Positions 32,503-43,140 of a stretch of DNA of 64,000 nt are shown here, in pieces. Each line of letters starts with the position of its first letter. Positions within the stretch are counted from its first letter, which is position 1. The notes beneath the pieces are model-generated. The model worked only from the letters and a program-made list of their open reading frames with translations, had not been told where the DNA came from and searched no databases. A program made the translations under genes and the position numbers. Source of the DNA: Rugalucina vietnamica (Eukaryota > Mollusca > Bivalvia > Lucinida > Lucinidae); the NCBI GenBank assembly GCA_964017185.1, contig OZ024876.1, positions 27,310,278 through 27,374,277 on the forward strand, read 5' to 3'.

Positions 32503-32763
32503 ATAGAAGGAAAACGAATTGGCTGGGAAATATTAGTTGAGAAAGAAGAGTTGCCCAAGAGTCGAGAGACTATACAAGGCCTCAACGACAGTAAGAAATC
32601 CTTCTGGGCTTGCAATGAATGAATTTTGCTGACAATATTCAAATCAGTCATTAATATTACTTAAACTGTAAACTAATGACCACTGAATGGTTTAAAGGGA
32701 AGACTGGGATGGGACTGTGAATGTTCTGAATTATATTCACATGCATAGACAAACTACGGAATC

Positions 32764-33522
32764 TATTATGATGCAAATTTTGGCTATTTTTCGTAAATTT
32801 GGGTTTGCAAATTTATCATTCGGATTTTAATCAGTAATATGAATTTCTTCTAATTTTACAGTTTTGAAAGAAAGGAATAATTATTTAACTCTTGATTTTT
32901 TACTTGTTTTATCATAGCTTTTTACATGTGTTTATGTTGAATTAAGAGATTGTATATAGAAGTTATGAATTGCTTTGTACAATAAGTCTGTAAAAACTTC
33001 TCACTTTGTTATACAAACATGTTAATTGTTACTGAGATGCAAATCGTACACGCTGCGTCAGTTTGGCAGCGGAAGCCATATTGTTATTGTTTGTTTGCAT
33101 ATTGTGAGTTGAAATTAGTAACTTTTGTTAATGCTGCAATTGCATTGGTTATTTTTACAATTTTCGTACACACAATGGGCGTAACAGTTTCTGAGGTTTT
33201 CAAAAATGATTTTCTAAAAAGTAGTTTTCGGAGTTCCGCACAACAGTCAACACGTTTTATAGTATGGACTTTGCCAACTATTGTTTTACATAAGATTAAG
33301 GAACATTTGGATATCTACCAATTATTGACGTTTTCAAAAGTTACATTTGTGTGCATGTTTATGAACTTGATTTCAATGTTCTAACGGATCTGGATATCCA
33401 GTATCATAATTTATCCATCATTCGGAACAAACATTCAAATAAAAGTTTTAAAGTAACGTTTGTTTTCATTCCGACGTTTTCCCCCAAATAAGACAAATAA
33501 CGGCGTTGTACGTTCGTTAAAA
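32764..33522 (+). repeat. Left direct repeat (putative LTR), 759 bp
   Basis: From TATTATGATGCAAATTTTGG to CGTTCGTTAAAA. It lacks a segment of about 75 bp that the right copy has near its start and otherwise differs at scattered single bases. The 121-codon frame at 33019-33384 inside it is partly open in the right copy too (35365-35640); I do not recognise it. Confidence 0.7.
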
Positions 33523-33635
33523 CTGTCGCAGAATATCCGGGTAAACGACTTTTTAGCTCGTTTACGATCTTATACCTTGAACAGCCAGCGAGTATTCCCC
33601 ATTACTAGAAATCAACTAGGAGAAATCATTACGAA

Positions 33636-34679
33636 ATGGATTTTTCACTGCGTAGGCAACACAGATACAACGCCCAGTCAATGCAGATGTTTGGCGTATT
33701 CAACAGACAGTTCAATTTCTATCGTGAAATGCCATTCGTTGCATATTGTATGCCTGTCGAATCAACGCGGAAGTTCAGAAGCATCAAGACACAGAAAAGT
33801 AAGGCACAGAAACTACGAGACCAACAACGAATGCAGCAGTTTCTTGAACGGAAGTCGGTTTGTGCGGTTATGCCATTCTCTGACATTTCAAATGAAGAAC
33901 TTTCAAAATTTATGCCAAAATTTCACAATACGGATTATGACCCTGTGAAAGAATGCATGCTGGATTCCTTGGAAACTGCATGGGACAAGAATGATGCGCT
34001 AAAGGACGAAATATGGAAATTTAAGGACGAGAACGAAGAATTAATTTTGCAACTGTCGGAAGAGCAATCGCGGAATCAAGCACTTGAAAACACACATCTT
34101 ATAGATGATATGCAAATAAAGCAACTACAATGTGACATAATAGAGGAACAAGTTAAAAGTGCTACTCTACAAAGAGACATATAAGAGTTAAGAGAGGTGC
34201 TGAAACGAGAGCAATGCGTGAACATTGGACATAAAAGCCATATTCTTTCGCTGGAAGCGCAGATCACAGAGCTGAATAAATCCTCGAAACCAGTGACCGA
34301 CTTAAAACCAGTGAGCGCGGATGTTGCCAAGTACGGGATGTATGGTAGACGAAGTAATCCCCCAATCGTATTTGTAGATCAAAAAGCCACGAAAATGAAT
34401 ATGTGCAGGAAATGTGGGCGCAGCGACGGACATTCACCAGCAAGATGCAAGGCGAACAATAATGAATGCCTGAATTGCTCGACAATGGGACATTTCACAA
34501 AAATGTGTGAGAAGGAATGTATAAGATGTGGCTCAAAGAACACTCATGCAACTCCGTGTCCAGCGGTTTCGGTGATATGTAAGCTGTGCAGAGTGCGTGG
34601 ACTTTTTGCAAATACAAAGCAATGTGAGATGTATAGAATCGCAGTATCAAACAAAAACAAGAAATTCAATTATGCTTAA
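33636..34679 (+). pseudogene. Gag-like ORF with coiled coil and zinc knuckles, one internal stop
   Basis: The frame from ATG 33636 to TAA 34677-34679 is 347 codons and is interrupted by a single TAA at 34182-34184. The middle, about residues 125-215, is a predicted coiled coil (KDENEELILQLSEEQ). The C-terminal third is a cysteine-rich nucleic-acid-binding region: CRKCGRSDGHSPARC (a C-x2-C-x5-H-x4-C variant), CLNCSTMGHFTKMC (a canonical CCHC knuckle), CIRCGSKNTHATPC (C-x2-C-x5-H-x3-C), then CKLC. This architecture fits a retroelement Gag or a Gag-derived protein. No protease, RT or integrase follows. Placement between direct repeats supports a non-autonomous retroelement. A host zinc-knuckle gene is the alternative. 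Confidence 0.65.
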
Positions 34680-34964
34680 ATGCGTTGTTGATTCTGTGAC
34701 TAGAAAAACTTAATGTGGCACAATTTAATATTTAGTTCGAATCATACCATATACAACTTTGTTTGCTGATTGGAATACTTAAACTAGCATGACTATATAT
34801 ACGCGATGTCAAATTAATTTTCAAATTTTGAGTATATATACTTGTAATGCATTAACCAATGTTGATTAAATTTTGTTTACTTCTCATACTTGTACATGCC
34901 ATTCTGTTTTATGGAATTGATGATAGCAACTTTGGGGTCCAAAGTTTAAGAAGGCCAGGGAAGT

Positions 34965-35788
34965 TATTATGATGCAAATTTTGGCTATTTTTCGCCGTAA
35001 ATTTGGATTTGCAAATTTATCATTTGTATTTAGTATCAAAATGATCGCAAATAAGAGTCAAAACAGAATTTGCTATTTTCATTGTAAATGTATAAGATTT
35101 TAATCAGTAATATGAATTTCTTCTAATTTTACAGTTTTGAAAGAAAGGAATAATTATTTTAACCCTTGATGTTTTACTTGTTTTATCATAGCTTTTGACA
35201 TGTGTTGATGTTGAATTAAGAGATTGTATATAGAAGTTATGAATTATGTTGTACAATAAGTCTGTAAAAACTTCTCACTTTGTTATACAAACATGTTAAT
35301 TGTTACTGAGATGCAGATCGTACACGCTGCGTCAGTTTGGTAGCGGAAGCCATATTGTTATTGTTTGTTTGCATATTGTGAGTTGAAATTAGTAACTTAT
35401 GTTAATGCTGCAATTGCATTGGTTATTTTTACAATTTTCGTACACACAATGGGCGTAACAGTTTCTGAGGTTTTCAAAAATGATTTTCTAAAAGGTAGTT
35501 TTCGGAGTTCCGAACAACAGTCAACACGCTTTATAGTTTGGACTTTGCCAACTATTGTTTTACATAAGATTAAAGAACATTTGGATATTTACCAATTATT
35601 GACGTTTTCAAAAGATACATTTGTGTGCACATGTTTATGAACTTGATTTCAATGTTCTAACGGATCCGGATATCCAGTATCATAATTTATCCATCATTCG
35701 GAACAAACATTCAAATAAAAGTTTTAAAGTAGCATTTCGACGATTTCTTTCAAATAAGACAAATAACGGCGTTGAACGTTCGTTAAAA
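34965..35788 (+). repeat. Right direct repeat (putative LTR), 824 bp
   Basis: Homologous to 32764-33522 over its length, with an extra TAGTATCAAAATGATCGC-type segment near 35025-35100. Confidence 0.7.
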
Positions 35789-36674
35789 ATCGATAAGAAA
35801 GCAAGACAGACGGATCAAATGACTGATATAATTTGTTTAGTACTCAGATTGCGGTCAAATTCGAAGTGAAGTCGACAGCTAGGTAATTCTGTATTGAATT
35901 ATGTTTTATTCAAGAAAAAATATCGTAAAACGATACGTACACAAAGAGATTCCTTAAGTGACGTAGTGTATTTTAATATAAAATAAAGCAGATACTGTGA
36001 TAAACCTTAACGGACTTTTGAAAAAAACTTTTGCCGTCACTATTATAATCTAGTTGTTGTTTTATAATTGTAAATTAAATGGTCGCGATAAAGTAATTAA
36101 AAGAGAACAATTGTCGATTAAACAACGATCTTGCTAACGTTTGAATTTTCGAAATGTTCCTGACTGTCACGCCGTGGAGTTCTTTGGATAAATTTGCTTT
36201 TACAATGCACAAACCAACATTACTCGAAGCATGATACACTTCATATGCGGTTGAAATACTAAAACAGATATAAAGGCCCCTTCAACTATGCAACCATAGT
36301 GATTTTATTATGAATTTTTAGCGTTGCAGAATTTGAAAGCCAGAGATATCAGACATCTACCTCCTCTACGATTAATTGCAGTCGATAAAATCTTTTCCAA
36401 GGATATATTCAAATAAAAAGTTCAGGACTGTGGACTCGGGCGATAGGAATCAAATAAACGTGCTAAGCTAAAAAGATTTGACTAATAGACAATTGCAATC
36501 AGATTGTATAAAAAAAGTAAAAAAACGGACTACATGTATATGCTATATTCGGGTTTTCTTCTGATTTGGCTGTAAAAGGCGCAATAAGACCGAGAAAGAT
36601 TAAAATAAGACGCGTCATTATTTCGCTTAATTAAACTTAGAAGTACATGGTAATTTTTTGTATAGAATGCTATT
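35789..36674. other. No gene seen
   Basis: AT-rich DNA without recognised features. Confidence 0.45.
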
Positions 36675-36912
36675 TGAGCCTGAGCATGAGAAAATCAACA
36701 ATTTGGGGCTCCGACCAGGTCCGGCACTAACCGGGCTGTACAGCAACAGAAGATGGTTAGAGGTTTGAAATTTCGGATTTAGAAAATAGAGGAATTGTAC
36801 TAATCCGTGCAGCGAAAACAAAGGCGCTGATCAGCTTCGCAAATACTGCAAAGCTGATCTGCGCCTTTGTTTTCGCTACTGCAGATTGTTGATTTTCCCA
36901 TGCGGCGGCCCA
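36675..36912. mobile_element. MITE-2 copy, full length
   Basis: TGAGCCTGAGCATG to CGGCGGCCCA, flanked by TT on both sides. The central hairpin GGCGCTGATCAGC and inverse is complete. Confidence 0.85.
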
Positions 36913-37849
36913 TTTCAGTTTCAGTCTCAAATGGAGATGTCGATTGTCTTTCAAAGAGTAAAATCGCATGTTCTAGAGGGAATGGTTTGTAAAGTCAATG
37001 AATGAAATACACATTTCCAATGTAATCTTCATATTCACAGCTACAATATACATATGTATTTGTAAATGGCCTTCATGTTGAACATTTACGACAAAGTCAC
37101 AACCACGTTATACAATAGACACAACAAGACTACGGTCCACGACCCCCGTTGCTAGGTATAAATTTGTAAATTGTCAGTCACGTTTCCTATATAGTTGGCC
37201 TTGTGTTCTTCAAGTGTATGAGTGATTTTGAAACGGAATGACGTCAGACACTTGTCTCATTTGCCATTACCATATATATGCATTTCATTAAGGTATGAAA
37301 ACATATTAACTAGTGTGATGCTTCTTTTGACCTAGTGTGCTTGTAACAACGTTTGCTATTATCAATTGTTGCACTTATCATTGCAAGATGGCTTTTGCAA
37401 CATGATATACCGTGCCGACCATGCTACATGAATCATTTTGTAGATTTTTAAACCTTTGTAAGATAAAGTAGGCCCTAACCATCCATCATTTCTAGAAACA
37501 AGCAACTATCAAAGAATATTATAAAACTATTCAACAACAACTGCATAAACTTTATTTGAATCATCTAATTTTGTATTATTTGACGAATATTTTCAATTTC
37601 TGGAACGACTTTCAAATTTCTTACCCATTCAAGAATGTTTAACTAGCTGGACTCAATACTCAAAGAACGTTAAATGTATATTCTATATTTTAGTTTCGAG
37701 TTACTTTGATTCTTAAAAAATATGAACATTAACACTAACACAACCTATTCTGTTTCCTCCCATATGCATAAATAAGAGAATGATACAAGTCGCGGACATC
37801 AACGTGAGAATGACGTCACAAATTATCTTAGACATATGAATGTAATACT
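36913..37849. other. No gene seen
   Basis: AT-rich DNA without recognised features. Confidence 0.45.
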
Positions 37850-37926
37850 GCGAAGTTACTGCGAAGCTGATCTGCACCTTTGTTTTCGCGTAGTAAAAAA
37901 TCCGGATTTCTCACGACGCGGCTCTA
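37850..37926. mobile_element. MITE-2 right-end fragment
   Basis: Only half the hairpin (GCGAAGCTGATCTGCACC) and the right terminus (ACGACGCGGCTC) remain. Confidence 0.65.
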
Positions 37927-38024
37927 TTAAATAAAGACCTTTGATGAATTCTTTAGACCAACTGCATCTAAATTTCCGCGGTTAACACCCAAACATTGGC
38001 TTGCTTTTGTTTGGTTATTGCTTA

Positions 38025-39487
38025 TGCCTAGGTTACATTTGGCCTACGATTAGCTTGCGATGATCGAACGATGCCAATTGTTTGCATTTTCGCGCGGTCT
38101 CCGCAGGGTGACCCTACGATGTCCCTACGATTCTACGGCTTCCTACGATCTCCGTAGCCTCTACGATTTTGTAGTTGTCTGCACTTTTACAAATTTTTAA
38201 AAATCGTAAGACCGTAGCCCGTAGACGTGTCGTTGATTGCGTCATATGGGCGCCATAAGGAAACCCTGCAATAATCGTGCGACCACCGATATAATAATTA
38301 GAGGACAAAATCGTAAGGATATTGTAGACTTTTAGGGTGATCGTACGGCATCCGTACGGCTATATCGCAAGGTAATTAAAATCGTACGGATATTACGGAT
38401 ATCGTGCGGTCATCATACGGACTACCACGGCGTCCGCACGTTTATCGTGCGGACGCCCTCTGATTGCTCTTCATTTTTTATGAGATATGGTTGCATTTCA
38501 CCATAAAGTTTTAATAGGCCCGCTTGCCTTTTCCTTTCGGGAGAGCCGCGATGCACTGTCAGGTTGTACACGTTGGGTAGTATAAGAAAGACGGACGGAC
38601 ACCAAACATCGCACGGCTATCGTAGGGAGACCGAAAGGCTCAGTCAGAAATCGTAGGGACTCCTCACGGACATCGCACGGGCTCTGTACGATTTCCACTT
38701 GAAGTGTGCGGAGACCCTACCTAGTTCTCCATACGGTTCTGACTCGGAACACCGAAGAAAGCCAGAACAAGAAATCCTACTATGCTGGTATGAATTGTAA
38801 ACACCTACGTCGTAGCCCATTATCACCTACGATGTCTAAAATATCGTAGGGAAAATCGCAGACAAAAAAATCGTACAATGGTCGGGGCAAATGTAACCTA
38901 CTAGGCATGACCCCTTGCGGACTCCCTGCGATCGCTGTACGCTTTTTGTCCCCAAACTATCATACAAAAAACGTGAGGTGACCGCACGACCATCGCAGGG
39001 TCTCCGTACGGCGCACGTATGATGACCTTCTACGTGTCTACGGGCTACGGTCTTGCGATTTTTAAAATTTGTAATAGTGCAGACTATTACAAAATCGTAC
39101 AGACTACGGAGATCGTAGGAAGTCGTAGAATCGTAGATTCATGGTAGGATCATTCTGCGGAGACTGCACGAAAATGCAGAAATCGGCATCGTACGATATC
39201 GCAAGCTAATCATAGGTCAAATGTAATTTAGGCATCAGTCACAAGTCCAAGGGACTCCGTACGATACCCACTTAAAGTCTGCGGAGACCATACGACTACC
39301 GTGCGAGCGCCTTGCGTTTTGTATCAGAACGTATAGGGACTCCGTACGGACATTGCACGGGCTCCGTATGATATCCACATAAAATCTGCAGAGACCTATG
39401 ACTATCGTACGATCGCCTTGCGTTTTTGTATCAGAACGTCGCAGACCAAAAAATCGTACGATGATCGGGGCAAATGTATTCTAGGCT
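38025..39487. mobile_element. TTA-flanked foldback element with CGTACG-type arms, short form
   Basis: The termini are TGCCTAGGTTACATTTGGCC and the inverse GGGGCAAATGTATTCTAGGCT, with TTA at 38022-38024 and 39488-39490. The whole 1.46 kb is packed with short motifs such as TCGTACGAT, CCGTACGG and CGTAGGG in both orientations. On the minus strand at about 38505-38575 it holds GCTCTCCCGAAAGGAAAAGG, matching the start of the MADF-like gene of the longer element at 53660-56839. It is therefore a deletion derivative of the same family. Confidence 0.8.
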
Positions 39488-39490
39488 TTA

Positions 39491-41034
39491 ACATTCCATT
39501 CAAAAAATGTTTCAATCATACCAGGACGGAGACACGTTTTCCTGGACTTTAGCTAGTCCTATTTAGAGACTAAAGTATCTTGCTCAAGGACGAAGATATC
39601 GAATCAAGGATCTCTCGCTCCTGTGTCCTGTACTCTACCCATAGTCCGCCGCGCTCTCTTAACACTTTTGTATAATAAGAAAGAAATGTCAGACAGTTTT
39701 AAAACTCCAAAATGTATTGGGATAACCGTTTTGTGTCCATGTGCACAAAATACACCCGGGTGCGAAAATACACCCGGAGGCAATTTAGTTGCTTCACCTC
39801 GAAAGTAGGGGCAACTTTGCACCCGGGTGTTCTTTCTTCAAACACCGTTCACTTGACATCAAATACACCCGGGGTGCAAAGGCCTAGGGTGATTTTAGGC
39901 CTGATTTTGGCCTCATGCGTTGGTGAAAAATTAAATTTTGGAATTTTGAGGAGAAAAGTATAATTGCGAATAGCAGGTATAGGTCCCTGCTTATAAATTC
40001 TAGCACAACTATCACATTCAAATTACACATGTTGCCATGACAACGCTTTGAAAAGCATATAAATACCACTTTTTGCAAGTTTCGTCTATTTTGCACCATT
40101 TAACATCATTTTCAACTACCAGCCCACGCGACGAACAATTTCGTATTATGAAATGATTATGAAGTATCATCCAGAGATATTGTATGCAAAGTAATATTTC
40201 ATTCGTCGTTCGTGTTGGCCGGCACTTAAAATTAAAAAATGTGTTAAGAAATGGTCAAAAATATACCAAAAAGTGCAAAATTTGCTCCATCTATTTTTTT
40301 TCTGCACGTTGCCATGGCAACACTTATTGGATTAATGAAGAATTTGTTCTTGTTTTTACTAGAGGAGACATATGGCTGTTTATAGGAATTGTTTTCTCAT
40401 CTGAATTCAAAAATTTATTTATTTATTTATTTATTTTTTTTTTTTTTTTTTTTTTTTGTGGCAAAATCTGAGGCCAAAATCAGGCGTTAAACGCCGTAGT
40501 CCAAATTTGAACAGGAACACGTCTTAAGATACCAATTTAACTAACTGCACCGGAAGCCAACTATCGACAGATAAACCTTTGAATTAGTAACTTGAATCGT
40601 ATCTTCTGATGGTATCAAACATGATATCTTTAGATTCAGGTCTGTTGAACACGAGCGATCACGTGACATGACTACTTCAACTAATGAAACTGAATGAAAT
40701 TTTGAATAATTAATAAGCTGTGTAATGAGAATTTGATATGGCTATACGATTTAACCAGATTGTACATATTTTTCTTGTTATTCGCCACACTGACACATTT
40801 CACTACTGACAATCACGTGGTTGGTTGGTTGGTTGATTGGGGTTTAACGTCCCACCAACAGCTTAGGTCATACACAATCACGTGGTATTGAATACATACA
40901 AACCGATAAATGATCGGTTACACACGCTGCAATTGAGAACGAAATTGAGATGAAAAATTCGAGTTTTCTCCTACTGTAACAGCGTTTCTTCTACTCAATG
41001 ATAGATAGGTGCATAAATTGAACATTTATTAAAG
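39491..41034. other. No gene seen; poly(T) and a tiny SINE-end insertion
   Basis: Contains ATTT-rich DNA and poly(T) at 40410-40457. Motifs of the form ACACCCGGGTGC recur at 39752-39875. Otherwise no recognised feature apart from the insertion listed at 40821-40873. Confidence 0.45.
40821..40873 (-). mobile_element. 53-bp SINE/LINE 3'-end insertion with 12-bp target duplication
   Basis: On the minus strand the insert ends in GACGTTAAACCCCAATC followed by CAACCAACCAACCAA, a 3' end common in mollusc SINEs. ACAATCACGTGG is repeated exactly at 40809-40820 and 40874-40885. It is an extremely 5'-truncated but genuine retroposition event. Confidence 0.75.
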
Positions 41035-41170
41035 AAAGTAACATAAGAAATCCCGGTTATTTCGTTTTCGCAAACACTTCTGCCCATGTTATTGTGTTGG
41101 AAGCAGTATATGTTCATGGGGCGGAAGTGTTCTGCGAAAACGAAATAAACTGGATTTCTTATAATACTTT
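41035..41170. repeat. Hairpin MITE, 136 bp
   Basis: Arms of about 50 bp (ATTTCGTTTTCGCAAACACT at left, its near inverse AGTGTTCTGCGAAAACGAAA at right) with a loop of about 33 bp. Mismatches are few. Confidence 0.75.
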
Positions 41171-41229
41171 CGTTCCGAATTTATTAAATAACTCATATAA
41201 GCATGGCATCCTTTTCATGGGACATAGAC

Positions 41230-41291
41230 AAACAGTATAGCCTCAGATATGACGCCACAGAACGCGGCGTCCCATCTGGGGCTATTCTGTT
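41230..41291. repeat. GACGCCGC hairpin, degenerate copy
   Basis: Palindrome CATCTGGGGCTATTCTGTT against a mutated left arm (AACAGTATAGCCTCAGATA). The better copy is at 48718-48780, and similarity continues into the CATAGACAAA/ATGGGACATAG flank. Confidence 0.65.
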
Positions 41292-41405
41292 GGCTAAGAG
41301 TATTTTTATCGTAAATGCAATAGCAAAATCAAAATCACTCCTGAAGGCCATAAAATGAAAAGTGATTCACCCAAATGATAATGATGGGAAAGTCTATTCG
41401 TCATA

Positions 41406-41642
41406 TGAGCCGCGACGCGAGAAAACCGGTCTTCGGGGTTTCCGACCAGGTCCGACACAAACCGGCCTGTACAAGCTCAGAAAAGAGTTAGAAGCTTGAA
41501 ATTTCGGATTTAAGTAGAAGAGGAATTATACTATCCGAGTAGCGAAAACAAAGGCGCTGATCAGCTTCGCGGTTACCGCGAAGCTGATCTGCGCCTTTGT
41601 TTTCGCCTAGGCAAAAATCCGGTTTTGTCATGGCGCGGCTCA
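41406..41642. mobile_element. MITE-2 copy, full length
   Basis: TGAGCCGCGACGCG to GCGCGGCTCA, flanked by TA on both sides. The central hairpin GCGCTGATCAGCTTCGCGG with its inverse is perfect. Confidence 0.88.
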
Positions 41643-41688
41643 TATATGGGTTACTAAGAATCGCTCTTGGTGTGCAGAAAAGCCCCTA

Positions 41689-41889
41689 CATTACGAAAAC
41701 ATGCCTATGCCATATACAGAAATGTTTTTTTTCTCAAAATATAGATTGTGGTTCTAACGAGTACCCACAATCTATGTTTTGGATCAAAAATAAGAAAAAT
41801 AGGTATACATGTACCCCTGCAAACCCCATTTTTACTATATAAAAGTGGGGATTAGGGGGTATTCACTGCACGGAAATGTTTTCCTGATG
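41689..41889. mobile_element. MITE-1 copy 6, shortened stem
   Basis: CATTACGAAAACATGCC to TTTTCCTGATG. The GC-rich centre is deleted, leaving ATTGTGGTTCTAACGAGTAC. Confidence 0.8.
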
Positions 41890-42004
41890 AAAATGAAAGT
41901 TGATTCACCAGTTTGGCATTTGTTTATTTCCGATTTCTCAGTCTATTTGTTTCATCAAGTTTTTAAAACTGCCACAGACAATTTGTGGTATTCCGAGGGC
42001 CAAA

Positions 42005-42068
42005 ATAGTTCGAGAGACCAATAGTTCGAGGGCCTGATAGTCCGAAGGTCCTGTAGTCCGAGGGCCCG
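42005..42068. repeat. 16-bp tandem repeat, four units
   Basis: ATAGTTCGAGAGACCA, ATAGTTCGAGGGCCTG, ATAGTCCGAAGGTCCT and GTAGTCCGAGGGCCCG follow one another with exact 16-bp spacing. Confidence 0.85.
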
Positions 42069-42197
42069 AAAGTCAAAGGATCTCTTACATTACAAACGGT
42101 TTAGATGATAAAAACATACGAATGGTGCCTTGAGATACATAATGGTACTCTGGATGGCACCAAGTTCGTTCCAATTTAGGGTTCGGAACCCATGTAG

Positions 42198-42225
42198 CCC
42201 TAACCCTAACGTCTAACCCTAACCC
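42198..42225. repeat. Short interstitial telomere-like repeat
   Basis: CCCTAACCCTAAC and CTAACCCTAACCC separated by two bases. This is the complement of the animal TTAGGG repeat, about four units. Confidence 0.7.
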
Positions 42226-42727
42226 AATCTTGCAAAACTAACCCTATGTCGTCGTAACGTTATGTAAGTTCATTTAACTATATTGAGATCTGTTACCAAC
42301 TGTTGGTGCAATTAAATTTGAGATTAACGTAGGTACCATATTATCACTATCATTTTTATGAATATCATACCACTTTCTAACGTTGTCCGATATATAGCCT
42401 GGTCTTGTTGAGGGTACGGACTATAGGTTCAATCCTCAAGCGTACTAAGTTTACAAAAAGAACTATCTTGATGGTAGAAATGTTTCATGGTACTTGCAAT
42501 CCCAACTCTTCTAGAAATTGCAGATTAAACGCCCGATCCCTAACTTTATTTATCCAGTATATATAGATTAAATGGCTATTGACTTGTCTCGTATCTGCTC
42601 TGCTGGTCGTGCCTTATTCATTTTATCTTGGCGGGACACGACATTTATAATTAAAGATGATGTGATATGGTCTTGTCAGAAATGATACTGACAGTTTGAA
42701 ATAAAATAAACGCTGCGGCCGTTCAGT
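42226..42727. other. No gene seen
   Basis: AT-rich DNA without recognised features. Confidence 0.4.
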
Positions 42728-43080
42728 GTGGCGCCTGGATAGCTCTGTCGGTAGCGCGTTTGGCTTCTGACTAGCTATTTTACACACCTAGCTATGTACC
42801 TCTGCCGTGCATGTTCGAATCCCACTGGCGACGCCAGTGAAAACTTTAGATTACTGAAAAAAAAACAAAAAAAACTATCAACGGTTCCTGAATCGGCATG
42901 TACCAATGGTTTGACTTCACCTTCCGGGCGCGGAGGTTTCACAGGGTATTTCCCGACCGACCGTATTTCCCCAACCACTAGACAGTCGGCGTCTAAGAAG
43001 CAGAATTGCTTAGCTAGGTAGAAATGCCTAGCTTGACGTCTATCTCCAGTAAGTAAGTAAGACAGTAAGAGAGTGTATAT
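42728..43080 (+). repeat. tRNA-derived SINE
   Basis: GGATAGCTCTGTCGGTAGCG is a good A box and GTTCGAATCCCACTGGCG a good B box, paired with the GGCGCC acceptor start. A 54-base insertion-like stretch lies between the boxes. It is followed by a tRNA-unrelated body ending in repeated GTAAGTAAGTAAG. Confidence 0.65.
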
Positions 43081-43087
43081 TCAACAA

Positions 43088-43140
43088 ACATTTTACGCCC
43101 CTTTCAAGATTATTTCAATGATATGTAATGGGCCAATCAA
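43088..43140 (-). repeat. SINE 3'-tail fragment
   Basis: The minus strand resembles the 3' part of the SINE at 59279-59525 (GGCCCATTACATATCA, then CTTGAAAGGGGCGTAAAA). Confidence 0.6.

Larger units (their letters stand above)
32764..35788 (+). mobile_element. Putative non-autonomous LTR element carrying only a gag-like ORF
   Basis: Direct repeats at 32764-33522 and 34965-35788 flank a 1.44-kb interior with one gag-like ORF and no pol. A purine-rich tract (AAGAAGGCCAGGGAAG) sits directly before the right repeat, as a polypurine tract should. Each repeat includes AATAAA near its 3' side. No standard TG...CA termini, primer-binding site or target duplication could be fixed, so a plain segmental duplication around the ORF remains possible. 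Confidence 0.55.

Noticed and set aside
33019-33384. 121-codon hydrophobic frame, repeated at 35365-35640, as a membrane protein
   Set aside because: It lies inside the direct repeats of the gag-only element and is shorter in the second copy; no family is recognised.
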